From Nocardioides sp. CFH 31398 (lineage in GTDB: Bacteria; Actinomycetota; Actinomycetes; Propionibacteriales; Nocardioidaceae), in the NCBI RefSeq assembly GCF_022436705.1, contig NZ_JAKUHT010000005.1, forward strand, positions 248,001 through 312,000: DNA of 64,000 bases, given 5' to 3'. The notes beneath the pieces were generated by a model. That model did no database searches, was not told where the DNA came from, and saw only the letters and a list, made by a program, of their open reading frames with translations. The translations under genes and the position numbers were made by a program. This document shows positions 1 through 9,540 of the stretch, piece by piece. Within the stretch, counting starts at the first letter, position 1, and every line of letters starts with the position of its first letter.

Positions 1-246
1 GTACTCCCCCGGCGTCCCCGAGATCGCGCCGCCGAAGACGAACGTGAACATGACGGTGAACATCACCGGGAACATCGTGACGTCGAACAGCTGCTCCGGG
101 ACGTGCTTGATCTTCAGCAGCGCCCGCCAGCCGAACGTCAGCGACGAGCTCAGCGGCCCGGCGGGCGCCGGGCGCTCGGAGGACCCGAGGGCGGCGAGGA
201 CCTTGTCGGTCTCGGTGCGGGGCGGGGCGGCCTGGACGGTGCTCAC
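1..246 (-). CDS. ABC-2 type exporter permease, DrrB-like (N-terminal part only)
   Basis: Partial gene: only the first 82 codons are inside the window and it continues past the left edge. The translation begins with a GTG that overlaps the stop of the upstream ATPase gene (GTGA). It shows a soluble leader of about 45 residues followed by [20 protein letters not shown] and a hydrophobic stretch, the usual entry of DrrB/ABC-2 permeases before their first membrane helix. With the adjacent DrrA-type ATPase it should form a membrane exporter for a hydrophobic compound or drug. The substrate cannot be told. The overlap implies translational coupling with the ATPase. Confidence 0.85.
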   Translation of the reverse strand, partial: MSTVQAAPPRTETDKVLAALGSSERPAPAGPLSSSLTFGWRALLKIKHVPEQLFDVTMFPVMFTVMFTFVFGGAISGTPGEY

Positions 247-1232
247 GCGACGGTCTCCTTCTGCTGGTCCTGGTGGTCCTGGTCGTCGGCCGGACGGCCG
301 GTGAGGGCGAGGAAGACCTCGTCCAGGCTGGGCTGGCCGAGCGCGTACTCGCTGATGCGGACGCCGTGGTCCCCGACGCGGGCGAGCGCCCCGGCCACCG
401 CCGTGGGGTCGTCGACCCGCATCGACAGCGACGCCGGGTCGGACCCGAGGTCGGCGGGGGCGCCGAGGCTCTCGGTGAGCAGGGCGGCGACCTCGGTGCG
501 GCGTGCCGGGTCGGCCACCCTCACCGTCAGGGCGCCGGAGCCGACCGAGGCCTTCAGCTCACCGCTGGTGCCCTCGGCGATGACGCGGCCGTGGTCGATG
601 ACCGAGATCCGGTCGGCGAGCTGGTCGGCCTCCTCGAGGTACTGGGTCGTCAGTAGGATCGTCGTCCCCGCCCCGACCAGCGCCCGCACGATCGCCCACA
701 CCTGGTTGCGGCTGCGGGGGTCCAGGCCCGTGGTGGGCTCGTCGAGGAACATCAGCTCGGGGCGGACGACGATGCTGCCGGCGATGTCGATGCGCCGTCG
801 CATGCCGCCCGAGTAGGCCTTGACCTGCTTGCCCGCCGAGGCGCTCAGGTCGAAGGCCTCGAGCAGCTCGGCGGCGCGGTCGCGGGCCGCCGTCCGCGAG
901 TAGCCGTACAGCCGCGCGAGGAGCACCAGGTTCTCGAAGCCGGTGAGGTCCTCGTCGAGGGAGGCGAACTGGCCCGTCATCGCGACCCGCGCCCGCACCT
1001 CGGGGGCCTCGCGGACGACGTCGTACCCGAGCACGCGGGCCTCGCCCGCGGTCGGGACCGTGAGCGTCGCCAGCATGCGGATCGTGGTGGTCTTGCCGGC
1101 GCCGTTGGGCCCCAGCACGCCGTGGATGCCGCCGGAACCGACCGCCAGGTCGACACCGTCCACGGCGCGGTTCTCCGTCTGTCCGGACCGGTAGACCTTC
1201 ACCAGGTCCGTGGTCTCGATGGCCAGGCTCAC
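243..1232 (-). CDS. ABC exporter ATP-binding protein, DrrA family
   Basis: Nucleotide-binding subunit (329 aa) of a DrrAB-like exporter. Walker [10 protein letters not shown] is near residues 41-49, the Q-loop follows, the signature SGGMRRR is near 141 and Walker [13 protein letters not shown] near 161. The C-terminal 80 residues match the DrrA extension (DUF4162-like). I chose the GTG at 1232 because an AGGAGG lies 5-10 bases upstream. The longer open frame to 1901 runs antisense to ppk1 and has no support. The stop overlaps the permease start, so the two are one operon. The family includes daunorubicin and other drug exporters, but no substrate can be assigned here. Confidence 0.9.
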   Translation of the reverse strand: MSLAIETTDLVKVYRSGQTENRAVDGVDLAVGSGGIHGVLGPNGAGKTTTIRMLATLTVPTAGEARVLGYDVVREAPEVRARVAMTGQFASLDEDLTGFENLVLLARLYGYSRTAARDRAAELLEAFDLSASAGKQVKAYSGGMRRRIDIAGSIVVRPELMFLDEPTTGLDPRSRNQVWAIVRALVGAGTTILLTTQYLEEADQLADRISVIDHGRVIAEGTSGELKASVGSGALTVRVADPARRTEVAALLTESLGAPADLGSDPASLSMRVDDPTAVAGALARVGDHGVRISEYALGQPSLDEVFLALTGRPADDQDHQDQQKETVA

Positions 1233-1334
1233 GAGGTGTCCTCCTGCTCGACGCGGGGTGTGCGTGCTGGGTCGACCGCGGCGTGGCGCAGAACTCATCG
1301 GTCGCCCCCCGAGGCCGTGGCGAGGACACCATCC

Positions 1335-1345
1335 GTTCACCCGGC
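1335..1345 (+). promoter_or_regulatory. possible single PHO-box unit upstream of ppk1
   Basis: The 11-mer GTTCACCCGGC matches the direct-repeat unit described for PhoP sites in streptomycetes. Only one good unit is visible; the preceding 11 bases match weakly. It ends 17 bases before the ppk1 start codon, close to the ribosome site. It could be chance, but the phosphate context makes it worth noting. Confidence 0.3.
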
Positions 1346-1362
1346 GGTGGGAGGATGAGGGC

Positions 1363-3552
1363 ATGACCACCGACTCCTCCTCGCTGGCCGCCCACGTCGC
1401 CGGGTCGGTCGAGGACGGCCCCGTGGACGTCGGCCCCGCCGCGGTCGGGTCGGACAGCTTCGACGTGGAGCCGCCGTACGTGCCGGACCTCGAGGCCGTC
1501 GGCGCCGTCCAGAAGTACGACGACCGGTTCCTCGACCGTGAGCTGTCGTGGCTGGCGTTCAACCAGCGCGTCCTGGAGCTCGCGGAGGACCCCGACCTGC
1601 CGCTGCTCGAGCGGGTGCGCTTCGCCGCGATCTTCGCGAGCAACCTGGACGAGTTCTTCATGGTCCGCGTCGCCGGCCTGAAGCGTCGCATCGCCGCCGG
1701 CGTCGCCGTCCGCGCCGCCTCGGGGCTGCTGCCGCGCGAGGTGCTCAACGCGATCCATGCCAAGACCGGGGAGCTCGCCGAGCGCCACTCGGGGCTGTTC
1801 GTCGACACCCTGATCCCCGAGCTGGAGTCGGCGGGCATCGAGCTGCTCCGCTGGGAGGAGCTCGACCGCGACGAGCAGAAGCACTGCAAGCGGCTGTTCA
1901 AGGACCGGGTCTTCCCGGTGCTGACCCCGCTCGCCGTCGACCCCGCGCACCCGTTCCCCTACATCTCCGGGCTGTCGCTGAACCTCGCGGTGATGGTGCG
2001 GCACCCGAAGACGGGCAAGGAGCACTTCGCCCGCGTGAAGGTGCCGCCGATCTTCGACCGGTTCGTCTCGCTGGGCAACCAGCGCTTCGTGCCCCTCGAG
2101 GACGTCATCCGCGAGCACCTCAAGCGGCTGTTCCCGGGCATGGAGATCGTCAAGGTCCACTCGTTCCGCGTCACCCGCAACGAGGACCTCGAGGTCGAGG
2201 AGGACGACGCCGAGAACCTGCTCGCCGCGCTCGAGAAGGAGCTGCTGCGCCGCAAGTTCGGCCCCGCCGTCCGTCTCGAGGTCGAGGAGTCGATCGACCC
2301 CGACGTCCTCGGGCTGCTGAAGTCGGAGCTCGACGTCACCGACGACGAGGTCTTCCGCCTCCGCGGTCCGCTCGACCTGCGGGGCCTCGGCGACATCGCC
2401 GACCTGCCGCGCGAGGAGCTGAAGTACCCGACCTTCGTCCCGACGACCCACACCCACCTCGCGGAGGTCGAGTCGTCGTCCCCGGTGGACGTGTTCAAGT
2501 CGGTACGCCGCCGCGACGTGCTGCTGCACCACCCGTACGACTCGTTCGCGACCTCGGTGCAGCGGTTCATCGAGCAGGCCGCGGCGGACCCGCAGGTGCT
2601 GGCGATCAAGCAGACGCTCTACCGCACCTCGGGCGACAGCCCGATCATCGACGCCCTCATCGACGCCGCCGAGGCCGGCAAGCAGGTGCTGGTGATCGTC
2701 GAGATCAAGGCGCGCTTCGACGAGCAGGCGAACATCCGGTGGGCCCGCAAGCTGGAGCACGCCGGCTGCCACGTGGTCTACGGCCTCGTCGGGCTGAAGA
2801 CCCACTGCAAGCTGGCGATGGTCGTCCGCGACGAGCCGGACGGCATCCGGCGCTACACCCACATCGGCACCGGCAACTACAACCCCAAGACCGCCCGCCA
2901 CTACGAGGACCTCGGCCTGCTGACCGCCGACGAGGTCATCGGCGAGGACGTCGCGCACCTGTTCAACAACCTGTCGGGCTACTCGCGGCAGAGCACCTAC
3001 CAGCGGCTGCTGGTCGCACCGGACTCCATCCGGGACGGGCTCGTCGCGCAGATCCACGCCGAGATCGCCCACCACAAGGCCGGGCGGCCCGCGCGCATCC
3101 GCATCAAGGCCAACTCGATCGTCGACGAGGCCGTGATCGACGCGCTCTACCTCGCCTCGCAGGCCGGCGTACCGGTGCAGCTGTGGGTGCGGGGCATCTG
3201 CGCGCTGCGGCCCGGCGTACCGGGGCTGTCGGAGACCGTCGAGGTCCGCTCGGTGCTCGGTCGCTACCTCGAGCACTCCCGGATCACGTGGTTCGAGAAC
3301 GGCGGCGAGCCCGCGGTGTGGATCGGCTCCGCCGACCTGATGCACCGCAACCTGGACCGGCGGGTCGAGGTGCTCGTGCGTCTGCCCAGCGAGGCCTCGA
3401 TCATGGAGGTCGGCCGCCTGCTGGACCTGGGGCTCGGCGACGACGCCGACACGTGGCACCTCGACAGCGACGGCGGGTGGACCCGCCACCGCGGCCCGGT
3501 GCACGTGCAGGACGAGCTGATCGCCCGCCAGCGCGCGCGGCGACGGGGCTGA
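1363..3552 (+). CDS. ppk1: Polyphosphate kinase 1
   Basis: PPK1 (729 aa) reversibly transfers the gamma phosphate of ATP onto polyphosphate. The N-terminal domain opens with [18 protein letters not shown] and the head domain has [14 protein letters not shown]. Three histidines have the spacing of the E. coli active site: His481 in KTHCK (the autophosphorylated position), His500 in HIGTGNYN and His638 in LEHSR. I chose the ATG at 1363 because GGGAGGATGAGG precedes it; a longer frame from 1210 has no ribosome site. There is a 50-residue acidic N-terminal extension. It lies next to phosphate uptake genes (DUF47-pit, pst), consistent with storage of imported phosphate. Length is normal for actinobacterial PPK1. 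Confidence 0.97.
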   Translation: MTTDSSSLAAHVAGSVEDGPVDVGPAAVGSDSFDVEPPYVPDLEAVGAVQKYDDRFLDRELSWLAFNQRVLELAEDPDLPLLERVRFAAIFASNLDEFFMVRVAGLKRRIAAGVAVRAASGLLPREVLNAIHAKTGELAERHSGLFVDTLIPELESAGIELLRWEELDRDEQKHCKRLFKDRVFPVLTPLAVDPAHPFPYISGLSLNLAVMVRHPKTGKEHFARVKVPPIFDRFVSLGNQRFVPLEDVIREHLKRLFPGMEIVKVHSFRVTRNEDLEVEEDDAENLLAALEKELLRRKFGPAVRLEVEESIDPDVLGLLKSELDVTDDEVFRLRGPLDLRGLGDIADLPREELKYPTFVPTTHTHLAEVESSSPVDVFKSVRRRDVLLHHPYDSFATSVQRFIEQAAADPQVLAIKQTLYRTSGDSPIIDALIDAAEAGKQVLVIVEIKARFDEQANIRWARKLEHAGCHVVYGLVGLKTHCKLAMVVRDEPDGIRRYTHIGTGNYNPKTARHYEDLGLLTADEVIGEDVAHLFNNLSGYSRQSTYQRLLVAPDSIRDGLVAQIHAEIAHHKAGRPARIRIKANSIVDEAVIDALYLASQAGVPVQLWVRGICALRPGVPGLSETVEVRSVLGRYLEHSRITWFENGGEPAVWIGSADLMHRNLDRRVEVLVRLPSEASIMEVGRLLDLGLGDDADTWHLDSDGGWTRHRGPVHVQDELIARQRARRRG

Positions 3553-3574
3553 GGGGACCGACGCACCGGGCGGG

Positions 3575-3605
3575 TTGTCCGGTCCGGCGGGCGCGGTCCT
3601 AGAGT
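3575..3605 (+). promoter_or_regulatory. candidate promoter of the DUF47-pit operon
   Basis: TTGTCC at 3575-3580 and TAGAGT at 3600-3605 are separated by 19 bases and lie 37 bases upstream of the DUF47 start. They resemble the vegetative -35/-10 boxes, with a slightly long spacer. Judged by eye only. Confidence 0.35.
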
Positions 3606-3641
3606 GGGTCGCCGTCCGTCCCCCACCCATCGAGGTCCGCA

Positions 3642-4265
3642 GTGGCATTCCGGTTCCGTCCGGTCGACGCGTCCTTCTTCGACCTCTTCTCCGAGTCGGC
3701 CAAGCACCTCGTCGTCGGTGCCGGCCTCCTCGCCGAGATGCTCGCCGAGGGCGCCGACCACGCCGACGTGGCGCGACGCATGCGCGACGCCGAGCACGCC
3801 GCCGACGAGACGACCCACAGGATCATCCGTGAGGTGAACTCGACGTTCGTGACGCCCTTCGACCGCGAGGACATCTACCGTCTGGCGTCCGGGCTCGACG
3901 ACGTCATGGACCTGATGGACGAGGCCGTCGACTTCATCCTCCTCTACGAGGTGAAGGAGCTGCCCGCCGAGCTCTCGACCCAGGTCGAGGTCCTGCAGCA
4001 GTGCGCCGAGGTCACCGCCGCGGCCATGCCGAAGCTGCGGTCGATGAAGGACGACGAGCTGTCGGAGTACTGGATCGAGATCAACCGGCTCGAGAACGCC
4101 GGCGACAAGCAGCACCGCCGCATCCTCGCCGCCCTGTTCGGCGGGAAGTTCAAGGCGATCGAGGTCCTCAAGCTGAAGGACATCGTGGAGACCCTCGAGG
4201 AGGCCGTCGACGCCTTCGAGAAGGTCGCGAACACGGTCGAGACCATCGCGGTCAAGGAGTCCTGA
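3642..4265 (+). CDS. DUF47 / PhoU-like Pit accessory protein
   Basis: A 207-residue, strongly helical, charged protein of the DUF47 family (distant PhoU relatives). It begins FRPVDASFFDLFSESAKHLV and contains repeated acidic helices with metal-binding E/D-rich faces such as HRIIREVNSTFVTPFDREDIYRLASGLDDVMD, typical of the family. Members are usually encoded directly before Pit transporters and are thought to modulate low-affinity phosphate uptake. Here the stop is followed after 22 bases by pit, so they are probably co-transcribed. The start is a GTG at 3642 without a strong ribosome site. No PhoU proper occurs in the window. Confidence 0.9.
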   Translation: MAFRFRPVDASFFDLFSESAKHLVVGAGLLAEMLAEGADHADVARRMRDAEHAADETTHRIIREVNSTFVTPFDREDIYRLASGLDDVMDLMDEAVDFILLYEVKELPAELSTQVEVLQQCAEVTAAAMPKLRSMKDDELSEYWIEINRLENAGDKQHRRILAALFGGKFKAIEVLKLKDIVETLEEAVDAFEKVANTVETIAVKES

Positions 4266-4287
4266 ACGCTGCGATGAGCACCCGCTG

Positions 4288-5292
4288 ATGAGCGCCGAGC
4301 TCGCGATCGTCATCACGGTCGTCGTCGTCGCCCTGGTCTTCGACTACACCAACGGCTTCCACGACGCCGCCAACGCGATCGCCACCTCCGTCTCGACGCG
4401 CGCGCTGACGCCGCGCATCGCGCTGGCCATGGCCGCGGTCATGAACTTCCTCGGCGCGTTCCTGGGCCAGAAGGTCGCGAACACCGTGTCGGAGGTGATC
4501 AGCCCACCCCCCGACGCCCACGGCCTGGTGATCGTGCTCGCCGGCCTGCTCGGGGCGATCGCCTGGAACATGGTGACCTGGTACTTCGGCCTGCCCTCGT
4601 CGTCCTCGCACGCGCTGATCGGCGGCCTCGTGGGCTCCGCCGTCGCCGCCGGGACGGTCGTCAAGTGGGACACCGTGATCGACAAGGTCCTGATCCCCAT
4701 GATCTTCTCGCCGCTGTTCGCCTTCGCGGCCGGCGGCCTGGTGATGCTCGCGATCATGTGGATCTTCCGCCGCGCCAACCCCGGCCGCGCCAACCGCCGC
4801 TTCCGCGCCGCCCAGACCGTCTCCGCCGCGGCGATGGCCCTCGGCCACGGCCTGCAGGACGCCCAGAAGACGATGGGCGTGATCTTCCTGGCGCTGCTGA
4901 CCGGCGGGTACGCCTCCGCCGGCGACGACCTCCCCTTCTGGGTGATCTTCTCCGCGGCCGCCGCGATCTCGCTGGGCACCTGGTCGGGCGGCTGGCGCAT
5001 CATGCGCACCCTCGGCCGCCGCATCATCGACCTCGACCCCGCCCGCGGCTTCGCCGCCGAGTCCGTCGCCGCCTCGGTGCTGTACACCACGGCGTACGTC
5101 TACGAGGCCCCCATCTCCACCACCCACACCATCACCTCCGCGGTGATGGGCGTCGGCGCCACCAAGCGCCTGTCCGCCGTCCGCTGGGGCGTGGCCCGCT
5201 CGATCCTGACCGCCTGGGTCCTCACGTTCCCCGCCGCCGGCCTCGTCGCCGCCGGCTCCTACCTCGCGCTCTACGCCGCGCTGGGGATCTAG
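4288..5292 (+). CDS. pit: Low-affinity inorganic phosphate transporter, Pit/PiT family
   Basis: A 334-residue polytopic membrane protein that imports metal-phosphate (in bacteria usually H+ symport). It has the two PiT signature repeats: GFHDAANAIATSV near the N-terminus with GLPSSSSHALIGGL after it, and the second-half motif ALGHGLQDAQKTMG with APISTTHTITSAVMG. About ten hydrophobic segments are apparent. It follows the DUF47 gene in the same operon. Together with the high-affinity pst system downstream, the locus encodes both uptake modes. Confidence 0.95.
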   Translation: MSAELAIVITVVVVALVFDYTNGFHDAANAIATSVSTRALTPRIALAMAAVMNFLGAFLGQKVANTVSEVISPPPDAHGLVIVLAGLLGAIAWNMVTWYFGLPSSSSHALIGGLVGSAVAAGTVVKWDTVIDKVLIPMIFSPLFAFAAGGLVMLAIMWIFRRANPGRANRRFRAAQTVSAAAMALGHGLQDAQKTMGVIFLALLTGGYASAGDDLPFWVIFSAAAAISLGTWSGGWRIMRTLGRRIIDLDPARGFAAESVAASVLYTTAYVYEAPISTTHTITSAVMGVGATKRLSAVRWGVARSILTAWVLTFPAAGLVAAGSYLALYAALGI

Positions 5293-5337
5293 CGGCGCCG
5301 TTCCGCTCGTCGTCCACAGGCTCGGAGCGGCGATCCG

Positions 5338-5400
5338 GGTAGTCCCCTGACCTTCTGTCGCCGGCGGGCCCCTTTGACGACCGATGCTCAGGGGACTACC
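5338..5400. repeat. 63-nt palindromic element, copy 1
   Basis: Perfect 13-bp inverted arms GGTAGTCCCCTGA (5338-5350) and TCAGGGGACTACC (5388-5400) around a 37-nt centre. The centre carries a second short complementarity (GTCG with CGAC). A second copy, 6509-6571, has exactly the same length and lies in inverted orientation on the other side of the gene at 5440-6441. Aligned to the reverse complement of copy 2, 49 of 63 positions agree, including blocks inside the centre. It resembles REP/MITE-like elements more than a terminator, because the loop is long. No further copies were noticed in the window. Confidence 0.8.
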
Positions 5401-5439
5401 GCAAGAGAGGGCGTGACCTGTGGATCAGCGGCGACCGGG

Positions 5440-6441
5440 TCAGCTGGCGCGGCGATCGGCGACGGTGAGTCGGGGGTGCCAGCCGCGGGGCGGGGTGAGT
5501 GTCCATGCCCTGGCGGAGGGGTCCTCCCAGCGGGCCCGGGCCCGGGTCCGCCGCATGCGCGCCGCGAGGGCCTCGCGCGAGGCCACCTGCCCGGCGACGA
5601 CGGTGAACGTCTCGAGCCCGGCACCGCGCAGGTGGTCCTCCCGCCGGACGTCACGGCGGCGGTTGGTCGGTCCGAGATGCCAGGCGGCGCCGTCGTACTC
5701 ACCCGCCACGCCGGCGACGGGGTCCAGGAGGTCCGGGGTTCCCAGGTGCCGGCCGCGACGGTCGAACACCGGTTGGTTGCACAACACCATTGGTAGGTGG
5801 GCGTCGAGGAGCCAGACCAGTCGCATGCGGGTCTCGGGAGGGGACCAGGAGTTCTCGGAGATGAGCGGGAGAGCGTCGCGCACCCGCTGCACGCCGGTCC
5901 AGCCCGACAGGTACGGGAGGTAGGCGTCGATCTCGGAACGGGACACGAGGTTCGCGAACGCCGCCATGTCGGCCGCGACGATGCCCTCGCGGTCGCCCAC
6001 CGGGTAGCGCAGCTCGAAACAGACACTGCGTACCGGGACGGTCACCGGGACGCCGTCGACGACCACCACGTCGGCGGGACTGAGTCGCTCGGCGGAGAAC
6101 GCGTGGCCGGGGAACGGCCGGAGGTCGGCGTTCATGGCGAGAAGGACGACGTCCCGCTCCTCGCGCCCGTCCGGTGTGCGCCCGTCGAGCCAGCCGGCGC
6201 CCAGCCACCGCAGTCCGGCCCACCCGGTGATCGCCCCCCGCTCGGGCAACCGTGCGGCCGCCTCGACGATGCGTTGCTCGGGCGTGTGGGCGTCCACCCA
6301 CGACGGCACGTAGAGACCGGGCCCGCTGCGGCGCCACCCGGGACCCCGGGCCTTCCCCGGGGTCGGCCCCACCTCACCGGCAGGGTCGATCCGCACCGGC
6401 CACACCAAGCCGGGTCGCAGGTCGGAGGGCGCTGGTCGCAC
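5440..6441 (-). CDS. DUF559/AbiEi-like protein with PD-(D/E)XK nuclease-type C-terminus
   Basis: A 333-residue protein of the type annotated in actinobacteria as hypothetical, DUF559 or AbiEi-like. Residues about 50-100 look like a small DNA-binding/AbiEi-type region (THTPEQR-like start, ITGWAGLRWLGA). The C-terminal part has the Vsr/DUF559 pattern: SPPETRMRLVWLL (Glu203), PDLLDPVAGVAGEYDGAAWH (Asp239, Glu248, Asp250, His255) and RREDHLRGAGLETF (Glu268, Asp269). I infer a restriction-endonuclease-like fold; activity is unproven. The GTG at 6441 has no clear ribosome site, so the start is uncertain. The gene stands alone between two inverted 63-nt palindromic elements and separates pit from pstB, so it may be a small mobile cassette. 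Confidence 0.7.
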   Translation of the reverse strand: MRPAPSDLRPGLVWPVRIDPAGEVGPTPGKARGPGWRRSGPGLYVPSWVDAHTPEQRIVEAAARLPERGAITGWAGLRWLGAGWLDGRTPDGREERDVVLLAMNADLRPFPGHAFSAERLSPADVVVVDGVPVTVPVRSVCFELRYPVGDREGIVAADMAAFANLVSRSEIDAYLPYLSGWTGVQRVRDALPLISENSWSPPETRMRLVWLLDAHLPMVLCNQPVFDRRGRHLGTPDLLDPVAGVAGEYDGAAWHLGPTNRRRDVRREDHLRGAGLETFTVVAGQVASREALAARMRRTRARARWEDPSARAWTLTPPRGWHPRLTVADRRAS

Positions 6442-6508
6442 CCGGCGATCGTGGACCGATCAGCGGCTCGCGCGTGGTGGTCTGTCCTCAGGCCCTGAGG
6501 ACGGTGCG

Positions 6509-6571
6509 GGTAGTCCCCTGAGCAACGGTCGCCTCGAGGGGTCCGGGACGACAGAACCTCAGGGGACTACC
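6509..6571. repeat. 63-nt palindromic element, copy 2 (inverted relative to copy 1)
   Basis: Arms GGTAGTCCCCTGA (6509-6521) and TCAGGGGACTACC (6559-6571) are identical to those of 5338-5400. Here the pairing extends one base further on each side (6508/6572). The central 37 nt correspond to the reverse complement of the first copy, so the two elements face each other across the single gene they enclose. No obvious target duplication is visible outside the pair. Confidence 0.8.
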
Positions 6572-6619
6572 CGGCGGAGGGACTCCCGCTGTGGAGAACT
6601 CCGTCCTGGGACGGGCTGT

Positions 6620-7399
6620 TCAGCCGAAGCGGCCGGAGATGTACGCCTCGGTGGCGGGCTCGTCGGGGTTGGAGAAGACCTTCTTGGTCGGGTTGAACTC
6701 GACGAGCTGGCCGGGCTGGCCGGTGGCCTTGAGGTTGAAGAAGCCGGTCTCGTCGGAGACGCGCGCGGCCTGCTGCATGTTGTGGGTGACGATGACGATC
6801 GTGTAGTCGGACTTCAGCTCGTGGATGAGGTCCTCGATCGCGGACGTCGAGATCGGGTCGAGGGCGGAGCAGGGCTCGTCCATGAGGAGCACCTGGGGCT
6901 CGACGGCGATCGCGCGGGCGATGCACAGGCGCTGCTGCTGGCCGCCGGAGAGACCCATGCCGGGCTTGTTGAGGCGGTCCTTGACCTCGTTCCAGAGGTT
7001 GGCGCCCTTGAGGGAGCGCTCGACGATCGAGTCGGCCTCGGACTTCTTCATCCGGCGGGAGTTCAGGCGGTTGCCGGCGAGGACGTTGTCGTAGATCGAC
7101 ATCGTCGGGAACGGGTTCGGGCGCTGGAAGACCATGCCGATCTGGCGGCGTACGGCGACCGGGTCGATCGACGGGTCGTAGAGCGACTGCCCGTCGACGA
7201 CGACCTTGCCCTCCACGCGCGCGCCGGGGATCACCTCGTGCATGCGGTTCAGGGAGCGCAGGAAGGTCGACTTCCCGCAGCCCGACGGACCGATGAAGGC
7301 GGTGACCGAGCGGGCCTTGATCGTCATGTTGACGCCCTGCACGGCGAGGAAGTCCCCGTAGTAGATGTTCAGGTCGGAGACGTCGATGCTCTTGGCCAT
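6620..7399 (-). CDS. pstB: Phosphate ABC transporter ATP-binding protein PstB
   Basis: A 259-residue ATPase powering high-affinity phosphate import. Walker [11 protein letters not shown]-loop [15 protein letters not shown], signature [16 protein letters not shown] and Walker [14 protein letters not shown] are all intact, with the switch histidine in [22 protein letters not shown]-type wording is diagnostic for PstB. It is the last gene of pstSCAB on the minus strand, 48 bases after pstA. No phoU follows; the next feature is the 63-nt palindromic element. Confidence 0.97.
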   Translation of the reverse strand: MAKSIDVSDLNIYYGDFLAVQGVNMTIKARSVTAFIGPSGCGKSTFLRSLNRMHEVIPGARVEGKVVVDGQSLYDPSIDPVAVRRQIGMVFQRPNPFPTMSIYDNVLAGNRLNSRRMKKSEADSIVERSLKGANLWNEVKDRLNKPGMGLSGGQQQRLCIARAIAVEPQVLLMDEPCSALDPISTSAIEDLIHELKSDYTIVIVTHNMQQAARVSDETGFFNLKATGQPGQLVEFNPTKKVFSNPDEPATEAYISGRFG

Positions 7400-7447
7400 G
7401 GTTCCAGTGTGTCCTTCTCTGGGTGGTGCCCGGTGCAGGTCGGCGCG

Positions 7448-8527
7448 TCAGCGCCCGGTCTTGGGGGCGAAGACCTTGCCGACGACGCGCGCCAGCAGGT
7501 TCAGCAGCATGACGATCGCGATCAGCACGAGCGCCGCGCCCCAGGCGCGCTCGATGCTCGGGTCCGGCGGCACGCCCGGCTGGGTGTAGGCGTAGTAGAT
7601 GAAGACCGGCAGGGTCTGCATGCGGTCGGCGAACAGGTTGAAGTTCACCGAGTCCGTGCTGCCGGCGATGATCAGCAGCGGGGCGGTCTCGCCGATGACG
7701 CGGGCGATCGCCAGCGTGACGCCGGTGAGGATGCCGCTCAGCGAGGTCGGCAGGACCACCTTCACGATCGTGCGCCACTTCGGCACGCCCAGCGCGTACG
7801 ACGCCTCGCGGAGCTCGTCCGGGACGAGCTTCAGCATCTCCTCGGTCGCGCGGACGACGACGGGGATCATCAGCAGGCTCAGCGCCACCGAGCCACCGAA
7901 GCCCAGGCGGACGCCGGGTCCGAAGATGAGGACGAACAGGGCGTAGGCGAACAGGCCGGCGACGATCGACGGGATGCCGGTCATGACGTCGACCAGGAAG
8001 GTGATGGCCTTCGCGAGCCGGGCCGTGCGGCCGTACTCGACGATGTAGATCGCCGTCATGATGCCGACCGGGACCGAGATCACGGTCGCGCCGAGCGTGA
8101 TGAGCAGCGTGCCGATGAGGGCGTGGTAGATCCCGCCCGGCTCGTCGCCGATCACGCCGCGCATCGAGTAGGTGAAGAACTCGGCGGACAGGGCCGGGAT
8201 GCCGTTCGACAGCACCGTCCACACCAGCGACGCCAGCGGGACGAGGGCGACAGCGAAGGCCGCCCACACCACGGACATGACGAGCCGGTCGACGCCGCTG
8301 CGACGGCCCTCCAGCGCCCACGCCCACACCGTGATGCCCACGATGAAGGTCAGGCCGGCCAGGATCGCCATCGCGATCAGGCCGCCACCCAGGATCATGC
8401 CCAGGCCGACACCGACGGCCAGGGCCGCTGCGGCGACGAGGTACGGCGCGGAGCCCGGCATGCGGGGGCCCGACAGCGGCATCGCGTCCCGCGACGGCGC
8501 CGGCTTCTTCTCCAGCGTCTGGCTCAT
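7448..8527 (-). CDS. pstA: Phosphate ABC transporter permease PstA
   Basis: A 359-residue inner-membrane permease. It has an N-terminal pair of hydrophobic segments (residues about 28-70), then the conserved core with GIYHALIGTLLITLGATVISVPVGI, DVMTGIPSIVAGLFAY and the coupling-helix segment EASYALGVPKWRTIVKVVLP (EAA loop) typical of PstA. The ATG at 8527 overlaps the pstC stop (ATGA), implying coupled translation. An open frame reaching to 9259 is antisense-like noise inside pstC. It partners PstC to form the phosphate channel. Confidence 0.96.
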   Translation of the reverse strand: MSQTLEKKPAPSRDAMPLSGPRMPGSAPYLVAAAALAVGVGLGMILGGGLIAMAILAGLTFIVGITVWAWALEGRRSGVDRLVMSVVWAAFAVALVPLASLVWTVLSNGIPALSAEFFTYSMRGVIGDEPGGIYHALIGTLLITLGATVISVPVGIMTAIYIVEYGRTARLAKAITFLVDVMTGIPSIVAGLFAYALFVLIFGPGVRLGFGGSVALSLLMIPVVVRATEEMLKLVPDELREASYALGVPKWRTIVKVVLPTSLSGILTGVTLAIARVIGETAPLLIIAGSTDSVNFNLFADRMQTLPVFIYYAYTQPGVPPDPSIERAWGAALVLIAIVMLLNLLARVVGKVFAPKTGR

Positions 8528-9453
8528 CGGCTCATCCTCCGGGCGGAGCTCCCCGCGATGTAGCGGGCGGCGAAGTTGACGGCGAAGGTGATCGCGAAGA
8601 GCACCAGGCCGCTGGCGATCAGCAGGTTCACCGCGAGACCCGTCGCCTCGGGGAAGCGCAGCGCGATGTTCGCGGCGATCGTCGACGGGTTGGTGCTCGA
8701 GATGAAGTTCAGGGTGATGACGCCGCTGGCGGACAGCACGAGCGCGACGGCCATCGTCTCGCCGAGGGCGCGGCCCAGGCCGAGCATGGTCGCCGAGATC
8801 ATGCCGGAGCGGGCGTACGGGAACACCGCCATCCGGATCATCTCCCAGCGGGTGGCGCCCAGGGCCAGGGCGGCCTCCTGGTGCAGCGTCGGCGTCTGGG
8901 CGAAGATCTCGCGGCAGATCGCGGTGATGATCGGCAGGATCATGATCGCCAGCACGACGCCGGCGGTGAAGATGGTGCGGCCGGTGGTGGACGCCGGGCC
9001 CGCGAAGAACGGGATCCACGGCACCGTGTCGGCGAGCCACCGGTAGAGCGGGACGAGCTGCGGGCCGAGGACCGTGATCCCCCAGACGCCGTACACGACG
9101 CTGGGGACGGCGGCCAGCAGGTCGACGACGTACCCCAGCGGCTTGGCGATCCGCTTCGGGGCGTAGTGGGAGATGACCAGCGCCATGCCCACCGCGAAGG
9201 GGGTGGCGATGACCAGGGCGATGAGCGCCGCCACGAGGGTGCCGTAGACCAGCGGCCACACGTAGGAGACGAAGGAGGCGTCGGTCTCCTCCCTGGCCCC
9301 GAGGATGCCGGGGATGCCCTCGTACAGCAGGAAGACGGCCACACCGGCCAGGGCCAGCAGGATGACCAGGGCCGCGGCGATGGCCGTGCCCTTGAAGATC
9401 GCGTCGCCCGGCCGGCGTCCGCCCGCCCGCGTCTCGTCGATCGTCGTACTCAC
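8524..9453 (-). CDS. pstC: Phosphate ABC transporter permease PstC
   Basis: A 309-residue permease with a first membrane helix near residues 27-47, the PstC hallmark region SFVSYVWPLVYGTLVAALIALVIATPFAVGMAL, the motif AAVPSVVYGVWGITVLGP and the coupling loop EAALALGATRWEMIRMAVFPYARSG. It pairs with PstA. It starts 145 bases after the pstS stop; a strong hairpin sits in that gap, which would favour more PstS than PstC from a common transcript. Confidence 0.96.
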   Translation of the reverse strand: MSTTIDETRAGGRRPGDAIFKGTAIAAALVILLALAGVAVFLLYEGIPGILGAREETDASFVSYVWPLVYGTLVAALIALVIATPFAVGMALVISHYAPKRIAKPLGYVVDLLAAVPSVVYGVWGITVLGPQLVPLYRWLADTVPWIPFFAGPASTTGRTIFTAGVVLAIMILPIITAICREIFAQTPTLHQEAALALGATRWEMIRMAVFPYARSGMISATMLGLGRALGETMAVALVLSASGVITLNFISSTNPSTIAANIALRFPEATGLAVNLLIASGLVLFAITFAVNFAARYIAGSSARRMSR

Positions 9454-9540
9454 TCGTGCTCCTCGTGCTCGCCCTGCCGTCCCGGTCCTCCGGACACGGC
9501 GCGGTCGTCAGTCTGGCCGGACCCCCCGCTCACCGCGCAA

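Noticed and set aside
559..3648. Very long reading frame antisense to ppk1 (over 1000 codons)
   Set aside because: Low-complexity Arg/Val/Asp/Leu-rich composition typical of the antisense frame of a high-GC gene. PPK1 on the other strand is unmistakable.
5338..5400. Ordinary intrinsic terminator of pit
   Set aside because: Arms are good but the loop is 37 nt, and an equal-length inverted copy with a conserved centre occurs beyond the next gene. A termination side-effect is not excluded.
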